Positions 5,879-11,238 of a stretch of DNA of 11,238 bases are shown one piece after another. The stretch comes from Bacteroidales bacterium (lineage in GTDB: Bacteria > Bacteroidota > Bacteroidia > Bacteroidales > JAGOPY01). The notes below the pieces were generated by a model that made no database searches, was not told the origin of the DNA, and worked only from the letters and a program-made list of their open reading frames with translations. The position numbers and the translations under genes are program-made. The stretch is from positions 1 through 11,238 of the forward strand of contig DAOWEV010000045.1 in the NCBI GenBank assembly GCA_030638325.1. The letters run 5' to 3'. Numbering within the stretch: the stretch's first letter is position 1; the number at the start of each line of letters is the position of its first letter.

Positions 5879-7339
5879 TCAATCAGATTCATTGTGGAGC
5901 GATCCCTTGCTCAGATCAGGACGAAATTCAGAACTGATGAAGTGTTGCATCTGAGAAATTGCAGCTTCGATTCGTGCTAACCGTTCTTCAACTGTACCAG
6001 AGCTATCAGACATAAAAGGCTCCCTTGGCATCATAGGCTCCCTTGGCATCATAGGCTCCCTTGGCATCATAGGCTCCCTTGGCATCATAGGCTCCCTTGG
6101 TATCATAGGATCTCTTGGTACCATAGGATCTCTTTTAAATTGTTCATGCTTAAATTGTTCATGTTTATAATGCTCTGGCTTGTATTGTTCATGTTTATAT
6201 TGCTCAGGTTTATATTTTTCTGGCTTGTATTGTTCATGTTTAAATTGCTCATGTTTATATTGCTCTGGCTTGTATTTCTCTATCTTATATTGCTCTGGCT
6301 TATATTGCTCAACGTCACTTCCCCATTCCTTTTCAATTTTCTTCAATGGAATGCATAAACTTACATTGAGTGCAGTAAGCACTGCCTGGATAGGATTTGC
6401 AACACCGTAAGTTCCAGTCGAATCACCGGCAAAGTATAAGCCAACCACTTTGCGAGCACCATCGACAACAACCGAACCTGAATCGCCACCTTCACCAAAC
6501 TTTGCACTTTGCGCCGGATCTACATCGATCCCGATCTGATTGGTAAGGGTTACCGATCCCAAGCCATTGCAATAATCAATGTTCACCGAGAGATCAACGG
6601 TATCAACGGTGCCGTATGTTAATCCCGATGTGCGACCCCGTTTGCGAACTGCCATGCCAACAGTGGCCGCAGTAGTTGCTGTAACATCGCCAATATCAAT
6701 AATTGAGCAGTTATAGCCCCGTGCCGTGTGATTAGCAACCGCGCAATCCACCTGACCGCCAAGAGATGCACGTTGCAACGCACCCACCACGTCAGCCGGA
6801 CAGTTACCACCATCCACTCTGCTGGGTTGAGCTATCGTGTCGCCTACGCTCCATCCATCGTCAACGCACATCACATGAAAGTTGCTGAGCATCATCTCAG
6901 CATTGGTTGCATTGTCCCTGACGAAAGCGCCCAAAGTACCAACAAATGTATACCAACCAGCCCCTGAAGCCCCATGGCATGCCGCTTCGGCTGCGTTTAA
7001 ATATATTGAGCGGCACGGACCAATACTAATACCACCTTTCAAAGGATCATAGTTGCCCGTATCCGCCTTAAGTTCTATATCAGCAACTCGAACCAGTAAT
7101 GGGTGCAGAATAAACTTTCGTTGAATAACATCAGTTTTCACACCCTGTATTTTTTTGGCTATTCTTTCTTTTTCTGGAACATCTTTCTTTTCTTCCACAT
7201 ACACACGGATAGAAAGTTCGTCGGTTTTTTCCCCCTTAACAATCTTATTACCAATATCCACACCCGTGACACCTTTTCCTTTCAACAGATCTGCCTCAAC
7301 AGATTGTTTGATTTGCCTGATTTCACTTATTGTTTTCAT
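5879..7339 (-). CDS. Nal1-like chymotrypsin-fold serine protease with two tandem-repeat tracts and a helical tail
   Basis: A 486-aa protein with four parts. Residues 1-80 are a small domain (GVTGVDIG, KTDELSIRVYV, IQGVKTDVI) of the kind found in front of bacterial Nal1-like proteases. About 100-330 is a trypsin-like fold: His155 in LSNFHV, Asp198 in QVDCAVA and Ser287 in GGDSGS form a complete triad, and CDS-internal cysteines number eight here. Residues 344-403 are twelve 5-residue units (consensus EQYKP/EQYKH) and 404-445 are seven 6-residue units (DPMVPR to EPMMPR). Residues 446-486 form a predicted helix (VEERLARIEAAISQMQHFI) ending FRPDLSKGSL. No signal peptide is seen, so it is probably cytoplasmic or exported by a non-Sec route. 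AGGAG lies 7 nt before the start. Its first domain is duplicated as a separate gene just upstream. RiPP-type maturases follow downstream, making the repeats a candidate substrate; that link is inference. Protease activity is likely but unproven. Confidence 0.85.
   Translation of the reverse strand: MKTISEIRQIKQSVEADLLKGKGVTGVDIGNKIVKGEKTDELSIRVYVEEKKDVPEKERIAKKIQGVKTDVIQRKFILHPLLVRVADIELKADTGNYDPLKGGISIGPCRSIYLNAAEAACHGASGAGWYTFVGTLGAFVRDNATNAEMMLSNFHVMCVDDGWSVGDTIAQPSRVDGGNCPADVVGALQRASLGGQVDCAVANHTARGYNCSIIDIGDVTATTAATVGMAVRKRGRTSGLTYGTVDTVDLSVNIDYCNGLGSVTLTNQIGIDVDPAQSAKFGEGGDSGSVVVDGARKVVGLYFAGDSTGTYGVANPIQAVLTALNVSLCIPLKKIEKEWGSDVEQYKPEQYKIEKYKPEQYKHEQFKHEQYKPEKYKPEQYKHEQYKPEHYKHEQFKHEQFKRDPMVPRDPMIPREPMMPREPMMPREPMMPREPMMPREPFMSDSSGTVEERLARIEAAISQMQHFISSEFRPDLSKGSLHNESD
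6005..6130 (-). repeat. 18-bp tandem repeat encoding EPMMPR
   Basis: Seven 18-bp units encode DPMVPR, DPMIPR, four EPMMPR and a final EPFMSD. The central copies are identical at the DNA level (plus-strand unit GGCTCCCTTGGCATCATA), while the outer units are diverged. This means recent copy-number change by slippage or recombination; length polymorphism between strains is expected. The frame stays open for any number of units. Confidence 0.9.
6131..6310 (-). repeat. 15-bp tandem repeat encoding twelve EQYKP-like pentapeptides
   Basis: Twelve in-frame units: E is invariant at position 1, Q/K/H at 2, Y/F at 3, K invariant at 4, and P/H/I/R at 5. The DNA units differ by many silent and replacement changes, so this array is older than the adjoining 18-bp one. 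The fixed Glu and Lys with an aromatic residue between them suggest selection on the repeat, either as a charged stalk or as a regularly spaced modification substrate. Confidence 0.9.
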
Positions 7340-7391
7340 ATTATTTCTCCTTTAATTTTTTGATAGTATAAAAATACATGGTTTAAATACT

Positions 7392-7433
7392 CTTAAAGTG
7401 CAATTAATAAATTCCACAAATTTTGCACTTAAG
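7392..7433. promoter_or_regulatory. Inverted repeat in the leader of the protease gene
   Basis: CTTAAAGTGCAA (7392-7403) and TTGCACTTAAG (7423-7433) form an 11-bp stem with one bulge and a 19-nt loop. It lies 50 nt upstream of the protease start and 45 nt after the stop of the 81-aa gene. It could be a weak terminator or attenuator between them, or an operator. CTTAAAGTG also occurs at 7791-7799 ahead of the duplicated gene. Confidence 0.4.
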
Positions 7434-7477
7434 AACCAATTCCCTACCGGAGTGGAAGTTGAATAATTTCCCATCAA

Positions 7478-7723
7478 TTAAAAAGAATGTAATTTAAAGC
7501 TTTGCTCAATTACATCTGTTGGAACTCCCTGGATTTCTTCAGGTATGATATGCTTTTTTAACACATCCTTTTTCCTCTTGACGAGAATGCGAATTGCTAA
7601 TATATCAGTCTTTTTACCTCCGATATATTTATAACCTATATCCACTCCGGTTACGCCAGGCAACTTTAACAATTCCCCCTCAACTTCTGCTTTGATACGA
7701 CGAATTTCGTCGATACTTTTCAT
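7478..7723 (-). CDS. Stand-alone copy of the Nal1-like protease N-terminal domain
   Basis: An 81-aa protein that aligns without gaps to residues 1-81 of the downstream protease, with 47 identical positions counted by eye (about 58%). Shared blocks include GVTGVDIG, GKKTD, KKDV and IQGV.TDVI. It ends with LHSF at exactly the point where the protease continues with LHPLLV into its catalytic domain. AGGAGGT sits 4 nt before the start and a promoter-type repeat lies about 90 nt upstream, so it appears to be expressed rather than dead. It may be a free pro-domain, inhibitor or recognition module for the protease or its maturases, or a truncated duplicate. After the TAA the frame stays open for about 40 more codons without resembling the protease. 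Function unknown. Confidence 0.8.
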   Translation of the reverse strand: MKSIDEIRRIKAEVEGELLKLPGVTGVDIGYKYIGGKKTDILAIRILVKRKKDVLKKHIIPEEIQGVPTDVIEQSFKLHSF

Positions 7724-7809
7724 AATTACCTCCTAACTCATAAATCCTGTTAAAATAATTAAATTGGGTTTAATTTAATTGTTAAGCTTTCTTAAAGTGG
7801 CAAACCTAT

Positions 7810-7868
7810 TATTAAGCAGCTAATATACGTATAATAAACATAAAATGCAAGCAAAAACGTTTTCCGTT
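7810..7868 (-). promoter_or_regulatory. Promoter-type repeat family 1, best copy
   Basis: On the minus strand TTG (7850-7848) is followed after 20 nt by TATATTAG (7827-7820), close to the Bacteroidota TAnnTTTG box and with the same 20-nt spacing as the family 2 promoters. The spacer ends in the palindrome TATACGTATA. It lies about 90 nt before the 81-aa gene and aligns to 1585-1645 over its whole length and to 11105-11130 over the -7 half. Confidence 0.65.
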
Positions 7869-7890
7869 TAATACTGTAAGCAGTACTTAA

Positions 7891-7908
7891 ACCCGATAGC
7901 TATCGGGT
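7891..7908. terminator. Perfect 18-bp palindrome
   Basis: ACCCGATAGCTATCGGGT is a perfect palindrome with 9-bp arms and no loop, about 60 nt beyond the stop of the 686-aa gene. It forms a pair with the hairpin at 7916-7944. A transcription-stop or 3'-end role is likely. The same core is also the kind of palindrome that is dispersed in intergenic regions of Bacteroidota. Confidence 0.5.
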
Positions 7909-7915
7909 GAGCTAA

Positions 7916-7944
7916 TCCCGTCCCGATAAAAATCGGGATCGGGA
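7916..7944. terminator. Hairpin directly after the 686-aa gene
   Basis: TCCCGTCCCGAT (7916-7927), loop AAAA, and ATCGGGATCGGGA (7932-7944) form a 12-bp stem with one bulge, starting 25 nt after the stop codon at 7969. On the minus strand the loop is TTTT and ATTAG follows, so there is no strong U tract. It is the most likely end signal of the 686-aa gene transcript. Confidence 0.55.
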
Positions 7945-7968
7945 AAAGTACTTAAGACACCTGCCTAC

Positions 7969-10029
7969 CTATGGCGCTGGAACATATTTCACTCCCACGA
8001 CCTCAACGTATCGCGGCCAGTGGAGGTAATTGTGCCTGCCGTCAGTCGAACGGGATACCGACCAGAGTTCGATGGAAACTGCAACAAAATCAACTCCTGC
8101 TGCGATCTCTGCAGCTGTGAATAACTCACCGCCATTAGGCATGTTCACAGTTTTCCATCCGTCCCAGGTACTCGCCGGATCGTCAATGGTTCCATAAAAG
8201 TATAAAGGAAAACCAGCGTCATAAACCTCGCTGTAATGATTGCCGCCAATTTGGTTGTTGTGGCACTTCCAGAGCCTGAAGTAATATTTGAACAGATGTC
8301 CTTCAGCATCACTAACCCTGAATGTTAACGGAAACGTGCCATTCGGATCATTGATCTCAATGAATCCGCATCCGGCGCCAGCGCCTGATCCGGCGGTGAT
8401 CGGTTCAATTTCCGGAACTGGGGCAACATTATCGACCCTTACCACAAACTCATCTACTGCGGCGGTAACGACCGATCCACCTGAGTTCAAACCCTGGATC
8501 TTAATATGGAGATCACCGGTTTCCATCAGCCCGGTTTTGAGCGCCCTGGTGTTAATGTATGCTTTGTACTGCCTGCCGAACGGATGTGAATATGCGTAAT
8601 TGTCACGCATGATGGGGTAGGCATCTGCAGGCACACCCGGGAAAACAACAGGTCCCGGCCCCACAGTGATAAGATCAAAGTTAGCATCGTAGTATTTGAG
8701 GGGTGTCAGCAAGGTGGTCTCGCTGATATTTCCATCCGGGTTATCTGTGGTCCAGTATGTAATCCGGTAAGACTTCACAGAAGCGTAGTCGTGAAAACTC
8801 CCTTTCAGGTAAAGTACCCCGCCAAATGGCGCTTTGATCACTGAAACCAGGTCACCTGACTGACTGGTGCCGTGGCCTCGTTCCGAACCTGACTGGGTGA
8901 TGCGTACCACCGGCAGGTTACCCACATACTGGAAGATACGGGTAGGAGTAACAATATCGTCAGCCGGAATTTCATTTACCAGGTGGCCTGGTATGCAGAA
9001 ATCCTTGCGATACAGCTTATCAATATTCCAGCTAATCCTGGACTCCAGTGTTACCGAAGGTATTCCTTCTTCATCAACTTGCATGAACTGAAGCAGGATA
9101 TCCGGTTTCAGAAGGCCTGTATCCGGGTAGGGCCAGGTGAAACAGAAAATATAGTATCCATAGTCATCAGTTATAACATGACCTAAGATCTCTTTGTCGC
9201 CTGTATCGGCAAACAACTGACCTGTCGATTCACCAGGGCCGGGATCGTAATCAATCACCCGGATGACAGCACCGGGAACAGGCTCCACATGACACCTGCG
9301 TTTCAGCTTACCGATAATACTTTCCGCCATAATATCACCAACCCCGGCAACCACTGATTCAGCAGCTTTGTATGTTTCAGCTCCGGGATTAGAGAGCGAC
9401 ATGATACCAGGTGCACGAAATGCACCACGCCTGGAAACAGGCCCTGAAGCATAAACCAGTTCCTGTGCCAGAACCGGTGGAATCTCCACCCGGAGTGCCC
9501 TATAGTCCCATGGTGGGTATGGGGGTGGGTCCTGGAACGGTGGAAGCTCAGGGAGTATCGGCTCAACTTTGGCAGCAAAATCCTTAGGAAACCGGTGGGC
9601 AAAATGCAGCCAGTCGTCAATAACTAACCTCGGGAAAAGACAAGGATTGAAGAAGCATCCTGAATACTTTTTGATCTGACCCCAGACACACCACTCGTTG
9701 TCTCCGACGGTTTTTGTGGCTTCCAGGATCAAGTCGTTGAAGTCTAAATCTCCGGAACCGACATTGTCATCCGATTTAATATCGACTTGAACATTTGTAG
9801 CAGATCGGGATACGTTCCCAAGGCGCATCAAAGAATTGTGCCACGTTCCGCCCTTCTTATATTGGATCTGGATCCCAAAACTCCCCTTCAGGGTCTTGGT
9901 TCCAAAGCTGGCATGCGGAAACACCCCGTCTTTTCCATTGGTTGTACCGGAAATAACTACCCGTTGATCGAAGGCTGCGGATTTTGATTTTACCGAAACC
10001 TTCCATTGTCCACTCAGTTTGATAGACAT
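7969..10029 (-). CDS. Large beta-rich multidomain protein of unknown function
   Basis: A 686-aa protein I do not recognise as a named family. Visible parts are: residues 1-105, a beta-sandwich-like domain ending SDDNVGSGDLDFNDLIL, an acidic loop of a type that can bind calcium; a Cys-containing segment (C114, C125, C130); a Pro-rich linker at 159-174 (LPELPPFQDPPPYPPW); residues 250-300, PGAVIRVIDYD through ITDDYGYYIFCFTW, resembling a transthyretin or carboxypeptidase-regulatory-like fold; then repeated beta-rich stretches to the end, including VRVDNVAPVPEIEPI near 531. There is no signal peptide, lipobox or membrane segment. GGAGGT lies 5 nt before the start, and a strong promoter with an operator-like repeat is about 170 nt upstream. 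It is clearly more GC-rich than the opine dehydrogenase gene. A structural, adhesive or binding role is conceivable but not shown; its tie to the maturases is by proximity only. Confidence 0.8.
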   Translation of the reverse strand: MSIKLSGQWKVSVKSKSAAFDQRVVISGTTNGKDGVFPHASFGTKTLKGSFGIQIQYKKGGTWHNSLMRLGNVSRSATNVQVDIKSDDNVGSGDLDFNDLILEATKTVGDNEWCVWGQIKKYSGCFFNPCLFPRLVIDDWLHFAHRFPKDFAAKVEPILPELPPFQDPPPYPPWDYRALRVEIPPVLAQELVYASGPVSRRGAFRAPGIMSLSNPGAETYKAAESVVAGVGDIMAESIIGKLKRRCHVEPVPGAVIRVIDYDPGPGESTGQLFADTGDKEILGHVITDDYGYYIFCFTWPYPDTGLLKPDILLQFMQVDEEGIPSVTLESRISWNIDKLYRKDFCIPGHLVNEIPADDIVTPTRIFQYVGNLPVVRITQSGSERGHGTSQSGDLVSVIKAPFGGVLYLKGSFHDYASVKSYRITYWTTDNPDGNISETTLLTPLKYYDANFDLITVGPGPVVFPGVPADAYPIMRDNYAYSHPFGRQYKAYINTRALKTGLMETGDLHIKIQGLNSGGSVVTAAVDEFVVRVDNVAPVPEIEPITAGSGAGAGCGFIEINDPNGTFPLTFRVSDAEGHLFKYYFRLWKCHNNQIGGNHYSEVYDAGFPLYFYGTIDDPASTWDGWKTVNMPNGGELFTAAEIAAGVDFVAVSIELWSVSRSTDGRHNYLHWPRYVEVVGVKYVPAP

Positions 10030-10181
10030 AATTTACCTCCATTTCATTAATTAAATTTAAACTTTGATTAATAAACACTTGAGGATGGAGGTGTTTTCAG
10101 ATCACTATCTAACTTTCTTCTTTATCTTTACAACCATCTCTTAATGACCATCAAGAAAATGTTGTCTAACAAATATTCTAC

Positions 10182-10232
10182 TGCCAACATCGGCAATACG
10201 ACAAATATACAACATCTTTCGCCGAAAGTCAA
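10182..10232 (-). promoter_or_regulatory. Bacteroidota-type promoter with operator-like inverted repeat (family 2)
   Basis: On the minus strand TTG (10232-10230), a 20-nt spacer and TATATTTG (10209-10202) form a near-consensus Bacteroidota promoter. TGCCGATGTTGGCA (10195-10182) begins 6 nt after the -7 box, overlapping the expected transcription start. The copy at 1738-1788 has the same boxes, the same spacer length, the same ATGTTG at the spacer end and the same inverted repeat. It should drive the 686-aa gene. Confidence 0.75.
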
Positions 10233-10316
10233 GGAAAAAATATATTTATTCGCAGAAACATTTCAGCTACAGTACAACTTTCAACTTTCAACTCCTCATT
10301 AACTCATGAATTAAAG

Positions 10317-10330
10317 AGGCTAAGAAGCCT
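10317..10330 (-). terminator. Small hairpin after the 225-aa gene
   Basis: AGGCT (10317-10321) and AGCCT (10326-10330) form a 5-bp stem with a 4-nt loop, 10 nt after the stop codon. On the minus strand it is followed by CTTTAATTC, a weak T tract. It is a possible weak terminator only. Confidence 0.35.
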
Positions 10331-10339
10331 TATACCGGT

Positions 10340-11017
10340 TTAGCCGGAACGCCACTGATCATCATCCAGGTCAACGATCCTGGTTCTTTTCTTCTTCTTT
10401 TTCGCGTCCCAATCAATCTTGACCATTAGATACGCAAAACAAGTGCCTTTGGATATTTGGACTGTCGTTGCGCCGGAGCCTGACACACCACCGCCTACCT
10501 TGGCCTCAAGACCTTTGATTCCAGCAGAGAGTTCCACATTAACGTTTTTTTCAAACTGATTCGCCAAAGAGGCTTCTATCACGACAAACACCTGGTGTAC
10601 GATCCGGGCATCTTTACCCCATTCGATCAGGGTTTGTAGCTTTTCAGGCGAATTGTTCGCCTTTTTCATCATGTCGTTATTTAAAACGCTGAACTTCACG
10701 AGTTTGAGTTCGCCAGACTTCATCTTTTCAAAGCTTGCGTCGCCATCTAACTCTGCAGGAACGCCTTTGATAATAGCTGAAACCATTACATTGAAGGCAC
10801 TCTTTGAAGTCTTGGTGAAGTCGATGTTGACCACCGTGGCTTTGACCACATTAATCTCGGGTACCTGGATCCGGTCCTTTACTTCAAGATAATTCTGTTT
10901 TAAGAGGGGTGTCCGCTTTTCTCCAATACTTCCAATTTCTATTTCCTCGGCGTGTCCCCTGAAGTACGTTACTCCTCCGAAAGTGAGGTGATTTTCTTTT
11001 ACAACAACATTTGCCAT
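10340..11017 (-). CDS. Uncharacterised 225-aa soluble protein
   Basis: I do not recognise this protein. It starts MANVVVKENHLTFGGVTYFRG and has alternating hydrophobic and charged stretches suggesting beta strands, a Lys-rich middle (MKKANNSPEKLQTL) and a Gly-rich segment GIKGLEAKVGGGVSGSGAT near residue 167. The C-terminus is strongly charged: KKKKKR followed by RIVDLDDDQW. There is no signal peptide or membrane helix, so a cytoplasmic location is likely. AGGAG lies 7 nt before the start. A promoter-type repeat of family 1 is about 90 nt upstream, the same arrangement as for the 81-aa gene. A hairpin and the next gene's own promoter follow it, so it is probably a separate transcription unit. 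The frame and translation signals are convincing; the function is not known. Confidence 0.75.
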   Translation of the reverse strand: MANVVVKENHLTFGGVTYFRGHAEEIEIGSIGEKRTPLLKQNYLEVKDRIQVPEINVVKATVVNIDFTKTSKSAFNVMVSAIIKGVPAELDGDASFEKMKSGELKLVKFSVLNNDMMKKANNSPEKLQTLIEWGKDARIVHQVFVVIEASLANQFEKNVNVELSAGIKGLEAKVGGGVSGSGATTVQISKGTCFAYLMVKIDWDAKKKKKRTRIVDLDDDQWRSG

Positions 11018-11104
11018 ATCTAATCTCCTTTTTTATTAATTAACCGCCTCCGGGTTCAACAGGCCTTCACATGGCGGTATATCTGAAGGCCTGATATTTT
11101 ATTT

Positions 11105-11137
11105 AGCTGCTAATATACGTATAATAAACTAAATCAA
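11105..11137 (-). promoter_or_regulatory. Promoter-type repeat family 1, short copy
   Basis: AGCTGCTAATATACGTATAA followed by TAAACT here is nearly identical to 7816-7838. The minus strand gives TATATTAG at 11117-11110, but the only TTG (11137-11135) is 17 nt away rather than 20 and comes from the first unit of the adjoining heptamer array. TTAGCTGCTAA just after the -7 box start is a small palindrome. It is located about 90 nt before the 225-aa gene. Confidence 0.5.
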
Positions 11138-11174
11138 TTAGGAATTAGGAATTACGAATTAGGAATTAGGAATT
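11136..11174. repeat. Five tandem 7-bp units, AATTAGG
   Basis: AATTAGG, AATTAGG, AATTACG, AATTAGG, AATTAGG, then a partial AATT. It has the same period and unit count as the array at 2001-2035 but an unrelated unit. It abuts the family 1 promoter repeat and supplies its only upstream TTG, so changes in copy number could alter the upstream promoter sequence. From 11175 to the window end I see only short GC-rich arms (CCGC/GCGG at 11180-11190) and no gene. Confidence 0.85.
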
Positions 11175-11238
11175 GAAACCGCTATGCGGGAAGTGAATTT
11201 GATCCACCCAGGCGGATGGTTAGCTTGACTTTTTAAGA

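Larger units (their letters stand above)
10030..10339. other. 310-bp intergenic region
   Basis: It contains the family 2 promoter (10182-10232), a short 7-bp repeat stretch at 10274-10294 (ACAACTT, TCAACTT, TCAACTC) and a small hairpin after the 225-aa gene (10317-10330). The untranslated leader between promoter and start codon holds the imperfect arms AACAC/GTGTT around 10074-10096. No gene was found in it. Confidence 0.6.

Noticed and set aside
6131..6310. CRISPR array
   Set aside because: The repeats are contiguous, 15 bp long and in frame within a gene; there are no spacers and no cas genes.
6140..6410. Two plus-strand ORFs rich in Leu/Phe or Cys/Tyr across the repeat region
   Set aside because: They are antisense readings of the 15-bp and 18-bp repeats of the protease gene; the periodic composition comes from the repeat and there is no ribosome binding site.
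7478..7723. The 81-aa protein as a classical RiPP precursor
   Set aside because: It has no variable core after a GG or similar cleavage site and ends within the homologous domain; it matches the folded N-terminal domain of the protease along its full length.
8288..9987. Several plus-strand and alternate-frame ORFs of 66-105 codons inside the 686-aa gene
   Set aside because: They are shadow frames of a long gene with strong translation signals; none has a convincing ribosome binding site or recognisable domain.
9857..10078. 73-codon minus-strand frame overlapping the start of the 686-aa gene as a possible small precursor peptide
   Set aside because: Most of it is an out-of-frame reading of the 686-aa gene start, and it has no ribosome binding site of its own and no leader-like pattern.

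Overview
The window most likely comes from the Bacteroidota or a close FCB-group relative. It is AT-rich, its genes have strong purine-rich ribosome binding sites, and two intergenic regions carry promoters of the Bacteroidota type (TTG, 20 nt, TATATTTG). The spacers are also full of short palindromes and 7-bp tandem repeats. The species cannot be named. All nine genes lie on the minus strand, so transcription runs from high to low coordinates. No rRNA, tRNA, CRISPR array, transposase or integrase was seen.

Layout in transcription order: (a) 11017-10340, an unrecognised 225-aa soluble protein. (b) 10029-7969, an unrecognised 686-aa beta-rich multidomain protein without a signal peptide. (c) 7723-7478, an 81-aa protein that is a stand-alone copy of the N-terminal domain of the next gene. 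(d) 7339-5879, a chymotrypsin-fold (Nal1-like) serine protease with twelve 5-residue repeats, seven 6-residue repeats and a helical tail. (e) 5714-4977, a shortened ATP-grasp-like protein without catalytic residues. (f) 4980-4057, a complete RimK-like ATP-grasp ligase overlapping e by ATGA. (g) 4018-2198, a cobalamin-binding radical SAM enzyme of the RiPP maturase family rSAM_ocin_1. A roughly 680-bp non-coding block (1518-2197) then separates this from (h) 1517-417, an opine/octopine dehydrogenase-like enzyme, and (i) 384 to beyond position 1, a truncated DxHxxG cobalamin-binding protein.

Genes e-f-g look like a peptide-modifying module: an ATP-grasp pair plus a B12-radical SAM enzyme. No classical small precursor with a Nif11 or nitrile-hydratase-like leader is visible. 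The best local candidate substrate is protease d itself. Its Lys/Glu repeats (consensus EQYKP) and Asp/Glu repeats (EPMMPR) offer regularly spaced side chains of the kind ATP-grasp RiPP ligases join. The working hypothesis is a protease whose repetitive tail is post-translationally modified by e, f and g, with c as a free copy of its recognition or pro domain. This is inference from family membership and proximity.

Genes h and i form a separate, more AT-rich pair, probably an operon, with its own repeat-type upstream region. Gene b and the protease domain of d are visibly more GC-rich than h and i, so the region looks like a mosaic.
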